From: Actinomycetospora termitidis
GTDB lineage: Bacteria; Actinomycetota; Actinomycetes; Mycobacteriales; Pseudonocardiaceae
Assembly (NCBI RefSeq): GCF_030286555.1
Contig: NZ_JASVWF010000001.1
Coordinates: 1,302,001 to 1,366,000 of the forward strand
Direction: 5' to 3'
Length of the DNA: 64,000 nt
In this document: one piece after another, positions 10,096 through 21,451 of the stretch
Layout of the letters: each line of letters starts with the position of its first letter
Numbering within the stretch: the first letter of the stretch is position 1
The notes under the pieces: model-generated
What the model was told of the DNA's origin: nothing
The model's database searches: none
The model's input: only the letters and a program-made list of their open reading frames with translations
Translations under genes and position numbers: made by a program

Positions 10096-11085
10096 CTACG
10101 CCGGCGCCGGCAGCAGCCGCTCCACGAGGTCCGAGAGCGTCAGGACGCCGAGCGTGCGCTCGTCGTCCTCGACCAGCGCCAGGTGCGCCCGGCGCTCGCG
10201 CATCGTCGAGACCGCGGTCTGCAGCGGCGTGTCCGCCGGCAGCCGCAGCAGCGGGCGCATCAGCGAGCGGGCTGCGGTCGACGGGGCCGCGGTGAGCGTG
10301 TCGCGGACGTGCACGAACCCGACGGCGCGGCCGTGCTCGGTGACGACGAGCCGGAGGTGCCCGCTCTGGCGCGCGGCCGCGCGCACGGCCGCCACGTCGG
10401 CGTCGGCGTCCACCCCGTCCGGCTCGCGGGCCAGGTCGCGCACCGGGGTGCGCTCCAGTTCGAGCGCCGCGAGGAGCTGGTCGCGCCGCTCCGGGTCGAG
10501 GGTGCCGGCCTCCGCGGAGTGGTCGATCAGCTCGCGGAGGTCCTCCGGGCCGCGCCCGGCCGCCATCTCGTCGACCGGCTCGACGCCGATCGCCCGCAGG
10601 CAGCGGTTGGCCGCCCCGTTGAGCACGACCAGCAGCGGCCGGGTGACGACCATGAACGCCCGCATCGGCAGGGCCAGCAGCACCGCCGACCGCTCCGGGT
10701 GCGCGATGGCCCACGACTTCGGTGCCATCTCCCCGACGACGAGGTGCAGGAAGGTCACCACCACCAGCGAGAGGACGAACGACGCCACGCCCGCGACGGC
10801 GGACGGCACGCCCCACCCGGTCAGCAGCGGGTTCAACGCCTCGTCGACCGCGGGCTTGGTGATCGCACCCAGCGCCAGGGTGCACACCGTGATCCCGAGC
10901 TGCGACCCGGCGAGCAGCAGTGAGAGGTCCCGCGCGCTGCGCAGGGCGGCGCGCGCCGAGGCGCTGGACGCGGCCCGCTCCTCCAACCGGTAGGTCCGCG
11001 CCGCGACCAGCGCGAACTCGACGGCCACGAAGAAGGCCGACAGCGCGATCAGGGCGATCGAGACGACGATCTCGACGAGACTCAT
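10096..11085 (-). CDS. CNNM/CorC-type membrane protein with CBS pair (short form)
   Basis: 329 residues from ATG 11085. An N-terminal DUF21/CNNM domain with about four membrane segments (MSLVEIVVSIALIALSAFF..., LLLAGSQLGITVCTLALG) includes the VVGEMAPKSWAIAHPE signature and is followed by two CBS motifs (about 200-325). There is no C-terminal CorC_HlyC domain, unlike its neighbour. CNNM proteins are linked to Mg2+ (and Co2+) efflux or homeostasis; the old 'hemolysin' name is misleading. Its ATG overlaps the stop of the upstream paralog (ATGA), so the two are translated together and may form a heterodimer. Confidence 0.85.
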   Translation of the reverse strand: MSLVEIVVSIALIALSAFFVAVEFALVAARTYRLEERAASSASARAALRSARDLSLLLAGSQLGITVCTLALGAITKPAVDEALNPLLTGWGVPSAVAGVASFVLSLVVVTFLHLVVGEMAPKSWAIAHPERSAVLLALPMRAFMVVTRPLLVVLNGAANRCLRAIGVEPVDEMAAGRGPEDLRELIDHSAEAGTLDPERRDQLLAALELERTPVRDLAREPDGVDADADVAAVRAAARQSGHLRLVVTEHGRAVGFVHVRDTLTAAPSTAARSLMRPLLRLPADTPLQTAVSTMRERRAHLALVEDDERTLGVLTLSDLVERLLPAPA

Positions 11086-12452
11086 CGGACGCTCTCCTCG
11101 CGGTCCTCGGCGTTCCAGCGCAGGTGCACCGCGGACGGCACGCGCCGCTCCACCTCGCGCACCGTGACGGTGAGCGTGCGGTCGGCGGCGTCGGGGTCGT
11201 CGTCGACGATCGTGACGACGACCGCGTCGCCCGGCTCCGGCAGCCGGGCGAGCTCGGCGACCACGAGGCCGCCGATGGTCTGGTACTCGCCCTCGGGCAG
11301 GTCGGCGTCGATCAGGCGCCCCACCTCGTCGACGTGCCGATCGCCCGGCACGAGCCACCCGTCGTCGGCGGCGCGGGCACGATCGGCGTCGGCGGGGTCG
11401 TGCTCGTCGGTGATCTCGCCGAGGAGCTCCTCCGCGATGTCCTCGACGGTGACGATGCCCGCGAGGTCGCCGTACTCGTCGAGCACGCAGGCCAGCTCCT
11501 CGCCCTCGGCGCGCAGGGTGGTGAGCACCTGCGGCAGGGGCAACGACGACGGCACGAGGACGGGTGGCCGCATCAGGGTGCTCACCGCCGCGGAGGGCTC
11601 GCCGTCGTGCGCGAGGACGTCGCGCAGGCAGACGACCCCGACGAGCTGCGGCGCGACGCCGTCCGCACCCTCGTCCTCGAGCACGGGGTGGCGGGAGTGG
11701 CCGCCGGCCATCAGGGCGACGAGGTCGGCGACGGTGTCGTCGGTCCGGACCGTGCTCACCCGAGGCCGGGGGATCATCGCGGCCCGTGCGGTGCGCTCGG
11801 AGAAGTCCACGGACCGGTCGAGCAGCGCGGCGAGCTCGGGGTGCAGGTCCCCGGAGTCCCGCGAGTCGTCGATGATGGCCTCGAGGTCGCGGGGCGTGGC
11901 GGAGTGCTCCACGTCGTGCACCGGCTCGATGCGCAGCGCCTTGAGCAGGGCGTTCGAGGCGGCGTCGAAGACCCGGATCAGCCACCCGAACAGGCCGAGA
12001 TAGACCTTGGTGGACAGCGCCAGGGCCCGGGCCACCGGCTCCGGGCGGGCGATCGCGAGGTTCTTCGGGAACAGCTCGCCGAACACCATCTGCACCACGG
12101 TGGAGAGCAGCAGGGCGAACACGGTGCCGATCGCGATGCCGACCGCCGCGGGCACCCCGGCCACCCCGAGCAGCTCGCCGACCCCGTTGCCGATCAGCGG
12201 CTCGGCGACGTACCCGACCAGCAGGCCGGTGACGGTGATCCCGAGCTGGGCCCCGGAGAGCATGAACGAGGTGCGGCGGGTGATGTCGAGGGCGCGCGTG
12301 GCACCGGCGTCGCCGTCGGCGGCCCGGGCGCGTAGCCGGGCCCGGTCGACGGCCATGTAGCCGAACTCCTGCGCGACGAAGTAGCCGGTCGCGGCCGTGA
12401 TCAGGACGACTACGACGATGCCGAGCAGGATGCCGAGGATCGTGGCGATCAT
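11082..12452 (-). CDS. CNNM/CorC-type membrane protein with CBS pair and CorC_HlyC domain
   Basis: 456 residues from ATG 12452; the frame extends upstream, but that part is Arg/Pro-rich and not family-like. Order: membrane CNNM domain (MIATILGILLGIVVVVLI..., FGELFPKNLAIARPE), CBS pair (MIPRPRVSTVRTDDT..., LMRPPVLVPSS..., ACVLDEYGDLAGIVTVEDI), then the CorC_HlyC domain (about 360-445, EYQTIGGLVVAELARLPEPG). Likely role: Mg2+/divalent cation transport or regulation at the membrane. It is first in a two-gene operon with the short paralog. Confidence 0.87.
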   Translation of the reverse strand: MIATILGILLGIVVVVLITAATGYFVAQEFGYMAVDRARLRARAADGDAGATRALDITRRTSFMLSGAQLGITVTGLLVGYVAEPLIGNGVGELLGVAGVPAAVGIAIGTVFALLLSTVVQMVFGELFPKNLAIARPEPVARALALSTKVYLGLFGWLIRVFDAASNALLKALRIEPVHDVEHSATPRDLEAIIDDSRDSGDLHPELAALLDRSVDFSERTARAAMIPRPRVSTVRTDDTVADLVALMAGGHSRHPVLEDEGADGVAPQLVGVVCLRDVLAHDGEPSAAVSTLMRPPVLVPSSLPLPQVLTTLRAEGEELACVLDEYGDLAGIVTVEDIAEELLGEITDEHDPADADRARAADDGWLVPGDRHVDEVGRLIDADLPEGEYQTIGGLVVAELARLPEPGDAVVVTIVDDDPDAADRTLTVTVREVERRVPSAVHLRWNAEDREESVR

Positions 12453-12632
12453 CGGGGGGTCACCGCCCGTCGGTCGGGCCGGGCGGTGTCGGGACTGTGA
12501 CTCGGGTCCATGGCTCCTTGCCTGGGGGATCTCGGGCCGTCGAGAGGGACAACGTGCGCCCGGTTCGTCGGGTTCCCGGACCCCGGGCACCACACCGGGG
12601 GGTCACACCGCCCGGGTCCGTACCCTGGACGG

Positions 12633-13679
12633 GTGCTCTCCGCCGTCGGGCCCCCGGTGACCGTCCGTGTCCCGGCCAAGATCAACCTCCACCTCGCGGT
12701 GGGCGACCTGCGCCCCGACGGCTACCACGACCTCGTCACCGTGTTCCAGGCGCTGAACCTGTTCGACGAGATCTCCGTGGTGTCGACGCACACCGGCCGC
12801 GGTCCGGTCGACCGGATCGGGCCCGGCGCGCCCGGCATCGAGCTGCTCGGCGACGTCACGGACGCCCAGCGCGCGGACGTCCCGCTCGACGCCTCCAACC
12901 TCGCCTGGAAGGCCGCCGTCGCCCTCGCCGAGGTGGCGGGGCGGGAGCCCGACGTGCGGATCGGCCTCCGCAAGTCGATCCCGGTCGCGGGCGGCATGGC
13001 CGGCGGCAGCGCGGACGCGGCGGGCACCCTGCTCGCCCTCGCCGCGCTCTGGCGGCTCGACCTCGGCCGCGAGGCCCTCATGGAGGTCGCGGCCGGGGTC
13101 GGCAGCGACGTCGCGTTCGCCCTGCACGGCGGCACCGCGCTGGGCACCGGCCGCGGCGAGAACCTCGTGCCCGTGCTCTCCCGGCACACCTTCCACTGGG
13201 TGGTCGCGCTGCAGGACCACGGCCTGTCCACCCCGGCGGTGTTCGGCGAGCTGGACCGGCTGCGCGCGACGTCCGCGGCCGACACCCCGGTCAAACGGGT
13301 CGGCAGCGTCGAGCCGGTGCTCGAGGCGGTGGCGTCCGGGGAGGCGCGGTCGCTCGCGCTGCTGCTGGGCAATGACCTGCAGGCGGCGGCGGTCAGCATG
13401 GACCCCGGCCTGCGCCGGACCCTGCGCGCGGGCGTGACGGCGGGTGCGCTCGCCGGGGTGGTCTCCGGATCCGGCCCGACCTGCGTGTTCCTGTGCGCCG
13501 ACGGCCCGTCCGCGGTCCGCGTCGCCGCCGAGCTCTCCGGCGCCGGGGTCTGCCGCACCGTGCGGGTGGCGCACGGCCCGGTGCCCGGCGCCAAGGTGAT
13601 CGACGGCGATCCCGCCCGCCCGCCCCGCGGCCCCGGCGGCCCGCCCGCGCCCGACCCCGGGCCGAACATGTACGCCTGA
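12633..13679 (+). CDS. ispE: 4-diphosphocytidyl-2-C-methyl-D-erythritol kinase (IspE)
   Basis: 348 residues from GTG 12633 ([21 protein letters not shown]). It phosphorylates CDP-ME in the MEP isoprenoid pathway. GHMP-kinase motifs: [21 protein letters not shown] (N-terminal substrate region), the ATP loop [17 protein letters not shown] (about 117-133) and the C-terminal [10 protein letters not shown]. The family is usually about 300 residues; the extra C-terminal 30 residues are a Pro/Gly tail ([17 protein letters not shown]) that looks disordered. A TACCCT box lies about 10 bases upstream, so the transcript may have a very short leader. Confidence 0.94.
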   Translation: MLSAVGPPVTVRVPAKINLHLAVGDLRPDGYHDLVTVFQALNLFDEISVVSTHTGRGPVDRIGPGAPGIELLGDVTDAQRADVPLDASNLAWKAAVALAEVAGREPDVRIGLRKSIPVAGGMAGGSADAAGTLLALAALWRLDLGREALMEVAAGVGSDVAFALHGGTALGTGRGENLVPVLSRHTFHWVVALQDHGLSTPAVFGELDRLRATSAADTPVKRVGSVEPVLEAVASGEARSLALLLGNDLQAAAVSMDPGLRRTLRAGVTAGALAGVVSGSGPTCVFLCADGPSAVRVAAELSGAGVCRTVRVAHGPVPGAKVIDGDPARPPRGPGGPPAPDPGPNMYA

Positions 13680-13718
13680 CACCGCCCCGGCCCCGCCCCG
13701 TCGTCGAGAAAGAAGCTC

Positions 13719-15490
<1,772 letters not shown>

Positions 15491-15494
<4 letters not shown>

Positions 15495-15988
15495 CCCGTC
15501 GGGGTCAACTGGACCACCGGGATGGCGCGCTCGCCGGCCCAGGTCCGGTAGCGCAGCCAGCCGGGGTTGAGCTCGACGGCCCGTGCGAACCAGTGGTCCC
15601 GGTCGTCGCCGGTCAGCTCGACCGCGTGGTAGCGCCGTGACCGACCGTCGACCGCGACGTCGACCTCCGGGGTCGCGCGGACGTTGTGGTACCAGGCGGG
15701 GTGCGTGGTCTTCCCGAAATTCGCCGCGAGCACGATCAGCGCGGCGCCGTCCGGGATGCCCAGCACCGGGGTGGTCCGGGCGAGCCCGGTGCGGGCGCCG
15801 GTGGTGGTGAGTAGGACGACGGGCAGCCCGGAGACCCAACCGGAGAACGTGCTGCGGCCGTTCGTCGCCCGCACCACGACGCCGTCGATGCGGTGCAGGA
15901 CCCGGGCCGACAACCAGGCCAACGGTCGGCTGGTCGTGGCCGTGCGGATCGCGCGCCGCACCGGGTCGGCGTCCACGTAGCGGATCAT
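15491..15988 (-). CDS. Deazaflavin (F420)-dependent nitroreductase/quinone reductase family (Ddn-like)
   Basis: 165 residues from ATG 15988, preceded by a strong GAGGAG Shine-Dalgarno; upstream in-frame codons are rejected. The split-barrel family motif is clear: LPVVLLTTTGARTGLARTTPVLG and ANFGKTTHPAWYHNVRATPEVDV, which binds F420H2 in Ddn and relatives. These enzymes reduce quinones or nitro compounds at the membrane; the physiological substrate here is unknown. The gene ends 3' to 3' with the ABC-F gene, the two stops overlapping in CTAG. Confidence 0.85.
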
Positions 15989-16101
15989 CACGCTCCTCGT
16001 CGTCCCTCCTGACGCTACGCACGTGATCGTCGAGGCGGCATCCCGGGCGCGCCTGCGCCGCGGGGCGCCCGGAGGAGGCCCGCGATCCCGTCGGACCGCC
16101 G

Positions 16102-17262
16102 TCACCAGCGTTCGAGCCCGCCCCGTCGGACGAGCTGCGAGGCGATGACCCCCTGCTGGATCTCGTTGGTGCCCTCCCCGACGATCATCAGCGGGGCGTC
16201 GCGGAAGTACCGCTCGACGTCGTACTCGGTCGAGTACCCGTAGCCGCCGTGGATGCGCACGGCGTCCAGGGCGACCTCCATGGCGGTCTCGGAGGCGAAC
16301 AGCTTGGCCATGCCGGCCTCCATGTCGCTCCGCTTCCCTGCGTCGTAGCGCTCGGCGGCGTGCAGGATCAGCTGCCGCGCCGCCGTCAGCTTCGTGCCCA
16401 TGTCGGCGAGGTGGTTGCCGACCGACTGGTGCTGCCAGATCGGCTTGCCGAAGCTCTCGCGCTCCTGGGCGTAGCGCAGGGCGTCCTCGAACGCGGCCGT
16501 CCCCACCCCGAGCGCCCGGGCGGCGACCTGGATGCGGCCGGTCTCCAACCCCTTCATCATCTGCGCGAAGCCGCGCCCCTCAGTGTCGCCGAGCAGGGCG
16601 TCGGCGGGCACGCGCATGTCGGTGAAGGCCAGCTCGCAGGTCTCGACGCCCTTGTACCCGAGCTTGTGGAGGTCCTTCGAGACCTCGAGCCCGGGACCGT
16701 GCTCGACCAGCAGGATCGACACGCCGCGGTGCCGGGGCTCGGCGTGCGGGTCGGTCTTGCACATCAGCGCGATCAGCCCGGATCGGCGGGCGTTCGAGAT
16801 CCAGGTCTTCGAGCCGTTGACGACGTACCCGTCACCGTCACGGCGGGCCGTGGTCGTCATGGCCTGCAGGTCCGACCCGCCGCCGGGCTCGGTCAGCGCC
16901 ATCGTGGCGCGCAGCTCGCCGGTCGCCATCCGCGGCAGGTAGCGGTCCTGCTGCTCCTGGGTCCCGAAGGCCAGGATCAACTTGGCGACGACGGTGTGGC
17001 CGCCCATGGCGCCGGCCAGCGACATCCATCCGCGGGCCAGCTCGGCGGTGACGAGCGCGTAGCAGGGCATCGAGACCGGCGCCTCGCCCCAGGGCTCCGG
17101 GACGGCCAGCCCGTAGATCCCCATCTCCTTCATCTGCTCGATGAGGTCCTCGGGGTAGGTGTCGGCGTGCTCGAGCTCGTTGACCTGCGGCTTGACCTCC
17201 TTGTCGACGAACTCGCGGACGAGGTCGACGACGGCCTGTTCCTCGGTGTCCAGCGTGGGCAT
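16102..17262 (-). CDS. Acyl-CoA dehydrogenase
   Basis: 386 residues, full ACAD length. FAD-dependent alpha,beta-oxidation of an acyl-CoA. Family signatures: MALTEPGGGSDLQAMTT (about residues 120-136), WISNARRSGLIALMCKT, LHKLGYKGVETCELAF, and the C-terminal RIHGGYGYSTEYDVERYFRD and LMIVGEGTNEIQ. The GEGTNEIQ segment contains the usual catalytic Glu position. It is the third gene of a minus-strand operon (alcohol dehydrogenase, transporter, this gene) with gaps of 8 and 11 bases, so it probably acts after alcohol oxidation and CoA activation of the same compound. Confidence 0.93.
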   Translation of the reverse strand: MPTLDTEEQAVVDLVREFVDKEVKPQVNELEHADTYPEDLIEQMKEMGIYGLAVPEPWGEAPVSMPCYALVTAELARGWMSLAGAMGGHTVVAKLILAFGTQEQQDRYLPRMATGELRATMALTEPGGGSDLQAMTTTARRDGDGYVVNGSKTWISNARRSGLIALMCKTDPHAEPRHRGVSILLVEHGPGLEVSKDLHKLGYKGVETCELAFTDMRVPADALLGDTEGRGFAQMMKGLETGRIQVAARALGVGTAAFEDALRYAQERESFGKPIWQHQSVGNHLADMGTKLTAARQLILHAAERYDAGKRSDMEAGMAKLFASETAMEVALDAVRIHGGYGYSTEYDVERYFRDAPLMIVGEGTNEIQQGVIASQLVRRGGLERW

Positions 17263-17273
17263 GGTGACTCTCC

Positions 17274-18569
17274 TCAGGCCGTGGCGCGGACGTCGGTGCG
17301 TACGTCGCTCAGCGCGCGGTGTGCGGTCTCGGGCAGGACCTTGACCAGGACGAGCCCGACGACCAGGGCGATGGTGGCCAGGTAGAGCGCCGGAGCGACG
17401 GTGCTCCCGGTGCCCACGGCGAGCGCAGCCGCCACGAGCGGTGCGGTTCCCGCGATCGGGCCGACCCCGAGGCTGTAGGCGAGCGCGGCGCCGCTCGACC
17501 GGGTCCGCGCCGGGAACAGCTCGACGAGCACGATCGACGACATCACGTTGAGGCCGGCCTGCGGCACGGCGAACAGGCATATGCCGAGGAGTGCGAGCGC
17601 GGGTGACCCCGAGCCGACCAGGTACAGGACCGGGACGGCGAGCACGGCATGGCCGAGCGCGCCGCCGATGTAGACCGGTCGCCGTCCGATCCGGTCGGAC
17701 AGACGCCCGGCGAGGGGACACAGCGCGACGTAGACGAGCAACGCCACGGAGGCGACCCACAGGGCGGTGGTGCGGGAGCCGCCGACGGACATCGCGTTCG
17801 CGAAGTAGGTGGCCAGGTAGTAGAAGCCGACCCCGGTGATCGAGGCGCACGCGAAGGCGATCCACATCGTGCGACGGTCGGTGCGCAGGGCCTCGCGCAG
17901 CGGCCGGGCCGGCACGTCGTCGTTGCGGCGCAACTCCTGGTAGACCGGCGTCTCGTCGAGGCGTAGCCGGAGGTAGAGCCCGACGAGACCCAGAGGTGCG
18001 GCGAGCAGGAACGGCAGCCGCCAGCCCCAGGCCTGCATCTGGGCCGGCTCGAGCAGCGCCTCGAGCGCGAGGACGGTCACCGTCCCCACGACGATGGCGA
18101 GTCCACCGGAGGCGGACACGAGGCTGGCCCGGGCGCCTCTCCGACCGGCCAGGGCGTACTCGACGAGGAACGCGGAGGCGCTGGTCCACTCCCCGCCGGC
18201 CGAGATGCCCTGGACGCAGCGCAGGAGGATGAGCAGCACGGGCGCGGCGATCCCGATCGCGGCGTAGGAGGGGAGGAGGGCGATGAGCGTGGTGGCCCCG
18301 CTGATCCCGAGGACGGCGACCGAGAGCGCGACGCGCCGGCCGAAGCGGTCCCCGATCGAGCCGAGGACGGCGCCGCCGAGCGGGCGGAACACGAACGCCA
18401 CGCCGAAGACGCCCAGGGAGGCGAGCAGCGAGGCCGTCGGGTCGACGGAGGGGAAGAAGACGCGGCCGAGGGTGATGGCGACGGCGCCGTAGACGGCGAA
18501 GTCGAACCACTCGGTGAAGTTGCCGATGACGGTGGCGACGACGACCGAGCGAGGGGTGGTCGAGGACAT
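17274..18569 (-). CDS. MHS-type major facilitator transporter
   Basis: 431 residues, about 12 membrane segments. Start at ATG 18569 (MSSTTPRSVVVATVIGNFTEWFDFAVYG); a GTG four codons upstream is possible. The motif GNFTEWFDFAVYGA, the loop GSIGDRFGRRVAL, and RCVQGISAGGEWTSA are diagnostic of the metabolite:H+ symporter branch (shikimate, alpha-ketoglutarate, betaine and aromatic acid carriers). It probably imports the substrate of this catabolic cluster, likely a carboxylate. It lies 8 bases from the alcohol dehydrogenase stop. Confidence 0.88.
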   Translation of the reverse strand: MSSTTPRSVVVATVIGNFTEWFDFAVYGAVAITLGRVFFPSVDPTASLLASLGVFGVAFVFRPLGGAVLGSIGDRFGRRVALSVAVLGISGATTLIALLPSYAAIGIAAPVLLILLRCVQGISAGGEWTSASAFLVEYALAGRRGARASLVSASGGLAIVVGTVTVLALEALLEPAQMQAWGWRLPFLLAAPLGLVGLYLRLRLDETPVYQELRRNDDVPARPLREALRTDRRTMWIAFACASITGVGFYYLATYFANAMSVGGSRTTALWVASVALLVYVALCPLAGRLSDRIGRRPVYIGGALGHAVLAVPVLYLVGSGSPALALLGICLFAVPQAGLNVMSSIVLVELFPARTRSSGAALAYSLGVGPIAGTAPLVAAALAVGTGSTVAPALYLATIALVVGLVLVKVLPETAHRALSDVRTDVRATA

Positions 18570-18577
18570 GGGGGTGC

Positions 18578-19693
18578 TCACTTCTCGAAGTCCAGGACGC
18601 CGCGGATGATCTTGCCGTCGCGGAGGTCCTGGTAGCCGTCGTTGACCTGGTCGAGCGTGTAGCGCGCGGTGACCAGCTCGTCGAGCTTCAGGCGGCCGGC
18701 GTCGTAGAGGCGCAGCAGGCGGACGATGTCGTACTGCGGGTTCGAGGAGCCGAACAGCGTCCCGCGGACGGTCTTCTGGTTGTAGACCATCGCCGACCCG
18801 GACAGGTGCACGGTGAGCTTCTCGGGATTCGCCACCCCGGTGATCACGACGGTGCCGCCCTTGCCGACGACGTCGAAGGCGTCGGTGACCACCTGCTCGT
18901 CCATGACGCCGACGACGCACAGCGCCTGGTCGGCGCCCTGGCCCCACGTCAGCTCCGCCACGGTCGCCGCGGCCTCGGCGGCGTCGGCGAAGACGTGGGT
19001 GGCCCCGAACTCCAGGGCGGTCTCGCGCTTGAAGGCGACCGGGTCGACGCACACCACGTACTTGGCGCCGGCGTGCACCGCGCCCTGCACGGCGTTCATC
19101 CCGACGCCGCCGACGCCGTAGATCACCGTGGTGTCGCCGGGGCGCACCCCGCCGGCGTTGACGGCGGTGCCCCATCCGGTCGGGACGCCGCAGCCGACGA
19201 GGACCGCGGTGTCGAGCGGCAGCCAGGGGTCGACCTTGACGCAGGAGGCGTCGGAGACGGTCGCGTACTCCGAGAAGGAGCCCAGCATGCAGAAGGCCCC
19301 GACCTCGCCGAGTCGCTCGTGGCGCATCCGGAAGGTGCCGTCGGGCATGCTCCCCTCGAGGATCGTGGCGCCCATGTCGCAGAGGTTCTGCCGGCCCGTG
19401 GAGCAGTAGCGGCAGATGCCGCAGGACGGGGTGAAGCTGCAGACGACGTGATCGCCGGGGGCGACCTTGGTGACGGCCGAGCCGACCTGCTCGACGACGC
19501 CGGCGGCCTCGTGGCCCCCGACGATGGGGAACCGGACGATGTTGTCCCCGTCGATCATGTGCAGGTCCGAGTGGCACAGGCCGGACGCGGACATCTTGAG
19601 CAGGACCTCGTGGGGCCCAGGCTCGTCGAGCTCCAGCTCGACGATCTCGAACGGCGTGTGCGGTCCGGGGAGGACGGCGGCGCGGGTCTTCAT
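18578..19693 (-). CDS. Zinc alcohol dehydrogenase, NDMA-dependent type
   Basis: 371 residues, ATG 19693 after AGGAGGAG. Catalytic zinc ligands are in SGLCHSDLH (Cys) and VGGHEAAGVV (His); the structural zinc site is CGICRYCSTGRQNLC. The Rossmann motif is YGVGGVGMNAVQG. The sequence through NLCDMGATILEGSMPDGT and LGSFSEYATV resembles the actinobacterial NDMA-dependent branch, which keeps a tightly bound nicotinamide and is reoxidised through mycofactocin rather than free NAD+ (family knowledge; no mycofactocin gene is in the window). First gene of its operon; its promoter region faces the DUF35 operon. Confidence 0.85.
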   Translation of the reverse strand: MKTRAAVLPGPHTPFEIVELELDEPGPHEVLLKMSASGLCHSDLHMIDGDNIVRFPIVGGHEAAGVVEQVGSAVTKVAPGDHVVCSFTPSCGICRYCSTGRQNLCDMGATILEGSMPDGTFRMRHERLGEVGAFCMLGSFSEYATVSDASCVKVDPWLPLDTAVLVGCGVPTGWGTAVNAGGVRPGDTTVIYGVGGVGMNAVQGAVHAGAKYVVCVDPVAFKRETALEFGATHVFADAAEAAATVAELTWGQGADQALCVVGVMDEQVVTDAFDVVGKGGTVVITGVANPEKLTVHLSGSAMVYNQKTVRGTLFGSSNPQYDIVRLLRLYDAGRLKLDELVTARYTLDQVNDGYQDLRDGKIIRGVLDFEK

Positions 19694-19874
19694 CGACTCC
19701 TCCTGATCTGATCTTTGATACAAACACCGCACCAGCGAGTCGACCTTGAATGGGCGATGAAGAGGCACGACGTCCGTGCTGGTGACACCGAGCACCATCG
19801 CATGGTGACAAACTTGTATCAAGGATTTAGTTTGAGGGGAGCGTCGAGCTCGGACGCTCGAGTCAGGAGGAGCG
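19694..19874. promoter_or_regulatory. Divergent promoter region with two inverted 11-base operator-like sites
   Basis: TTTGATACAAA at 19714-19724 (beside the alcohol dehydrogenase start) and CTTGTATCAAG at 19813-19823 (before the DUF35 gene) share the 9-mer TTGATACAA in opposite orientation, and each is itself nearly palindromic. Sites of this shape in front of both operons suggest one regulator for both; the GntR (23916) or AraC (27004) protein in the cluster is the obvious candidate. Confidence 0.6.
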
Positions 19875-20300
19875 ATGTCCACTACCACCACGGTCGACCG
19901 CCCGTTCCGGGCCGACCTGCTCACCCTCGATCCACCGCGTCTGCTCGGATCGCGGTGCTCGGCGTGCGGAACCACCACGTTCCCGCCCCGCGGCTTCTGC
20001 CCGGGATGCCGGTCCGGCGCGGAGCTCGAGACGGTCCCGCTGACGACCGAGGGGCGCATCTGCTCCTTCACGGTCGTGCGGCAGGCGCCTCCGGGCGTCG
20101 AGGTGCCGTACGTCCTCGCCCAGGTGGACCTGCCCTCGGACGAGGTGCGCCTGATGGCGACCGTCGTCGGCGTCGCCCCCGAGCGGGTGGCCCTCGACCA
20201 GCCGGTGGCGCTCGAGCTCCACCCCGTCGGGACCGCCGACGACGGCACCACGCTGCTCGGTTACCGCTTCCGGGCGCACCCCGAGGAGGTGGCGGCGTGA
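19875..20300 (+). CDS. DUF35 zinc-ribbon/OB-fold acyl-CoA-binding partner protein
   Basis: 141 residues; ATG 19875 follows AGGAGGAGCG. The N-terminal rubredoxin-like ribbon CSACG...CPGC (Cys about 28, 31, 42, 45) is followed by an OB-fold (ICSFTVVRQAPPGVEVPYVLAQVDL). DUF35 proteins pair with thiolase-like partners, for example ChsH2 with Ltp2 in steroid side-chain cleavage, where they help bind the CoA ester. The stop overlaps the next gene's GTG, so it is produced with the thiolase in equal amounts. Confidence 0.88.
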   Translation: MSTTTTVDRPFRADLLTLDPPRLLGSRCSACGTTTFPPRGFCPGCRSGAELETVPLTTEGRICSFTVVRQAPPGVEVPYVLAQVDLPSDEVRLMATVVGVAPERVALDQPVALELHPVGTADDGTTLLGYRFRAHPEEVAA

Positions 20301-21451
20301 CGCTCGCGCCCGCCCACGTCGCCGGCGTCGGCATGATCCGGTTCGGCAAGTACCCCGCGGACGTCACGCTCGAGGGCATGGCGGTCCGCGCCGCCCGTGC
20401 GGCGCTGGAGGACGCCGGCGCCGGTCTCGACACGGTCGACGGCCTGTACGTGGGTCACGTCTTCGGCGGCCCGGTCGCGGGGCAGCGCATCGCCGCGCAG
20501 CTCGGGCTCGACGGCCGACCGGTGTCCAACCACGAGAACTACTGCGCCAGCGGGGCCACCGCGGTCCGGGAGGCGTGGGTGGCCCTCGCCGCCGGGCTGC
20601 ACGACGTGGCCCTCGTGATCGGCGTCGAGAAGATGACCGACCGGGTCGCCGGCGGCGTCCGCCCGGACCCGGGGGACCTCGACGCCGCCGTCGGGTACGT
20701 CATGGCCGCCGGGCACGCGATGAGCGCCCGCCGGTACATGGCCGACCACGGCGCCACCCGCGACCAGATCGCGGCGGTGGCGGTGAAGAACCACGCGCAC
20801 TCGGTGCACAACCCCTACGCGCAGTACCAGAAGCCGATCGACCTCGCGCAGGTCCTCGACGCCCGCCCGATCGCCGAACCCCTGGGCCTGCTCGACTGCA
20901 GCCCGATCTCCGACGGCGCGGCCGCGGTGCTCCTGTGCAGCCCCGCCGGCCTGCGCCGGCTGGGGATCACCGCGTCGACCCCGCGGGTGCTCGGCGTGGG
21001 GCTGGTCAGCGGGTCGGTCCAGGCCGGGCTCGGGGACCCGAACGCCGAGGACGTCTCCCGCCGGGCGGGCGAGCAGACGTGGGAGCTCTCCGGCGTCGGT
21101 CCGGACGACGTCGACCTGGTGGAGATGCACGACTGCTTCACCATCGCCGAGATCGTGCGCATGGAGGGCCTCGGCCTCGTCCCGCGCGGCGAGGGCGCGG
21201 CCTGGACGGCCGCCGGGCACACCGGACTCGGGGGCCGGCTGCCGGTCAACCCGTCGGGCGGCCTGCTGTCCCGCGGTCATCCGGTGGGCGCCACCGGAGC
21301 AGCACAGGTGTGCGAGCTGACCTGGCAGCTCCGCGGCGACGCGGGCGGCCGGCAGGTCGAGGGCGCCCGCACCGGGCTCGCCTACTGCAAGGGCGGCACC
21401 GTGAACGGGACGGACGGGGGCTCGGTGACCACCGTGGTGATGAGCCGATGA
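20297..21451 (+). CDS. SCP2/lipid-transfer-type thiolase (thiolase or aldolase)
   Basis: 384 residues from GTG 20297, overlapping the DUF35 stop (GTGA). The thiolase fold is shown by NYCASGATAV (nucleophile position C83), VEMHDCFTIAE, and PVNPSGGLLSRGHPVGATG. Keeping C83 and the GHPVGATG histidine favours a true thiolytic enzyme. In the paired DUF35 arrangement, Ltp2-type proteins instead perform retro-aldol cleavage using tyrosines, so aldolase activity cannot be excluded. It should release acetyl- or propionyl-CoA from a beta-keto or beta-hydroxy acyl-CoA. It overlaps the following gene by ATGA. Confidence 0.88.
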   Translation: MTLAPAHVAGVGMIRFGKYPADVTLEGMAVRAARAALEDAGAGLDTVDGLYVGHVFGGPVAGQRIAAQLGLDGRPVSNHENYCASGATAVREAWVALAAGLHDVALVIGVEKMTDRVAGGVRPDPGDLDAAVGYVMAAGHAMSARRYMADHGATRDQIAAVAVKNHAHSVHNPYAQYQKPIDLAQVLDARPIAEPLGLLDCSPISDGAAAVLLCSPAGLRRLGITASTPRVLGVGLVSGSVQAGLGDPNAEDVSRRAGEQTWELSGVGPDDVDLVEMHDCFTIAEIVRMEGLGLVPRGEGAAWTAAGHTGLGGRLPVNPSGGLLSRGHPVGATGAAQVCELTWQLRGDAGGRQVEGARTGLAYCKGGTVNGTDGGSVTTVVMSR

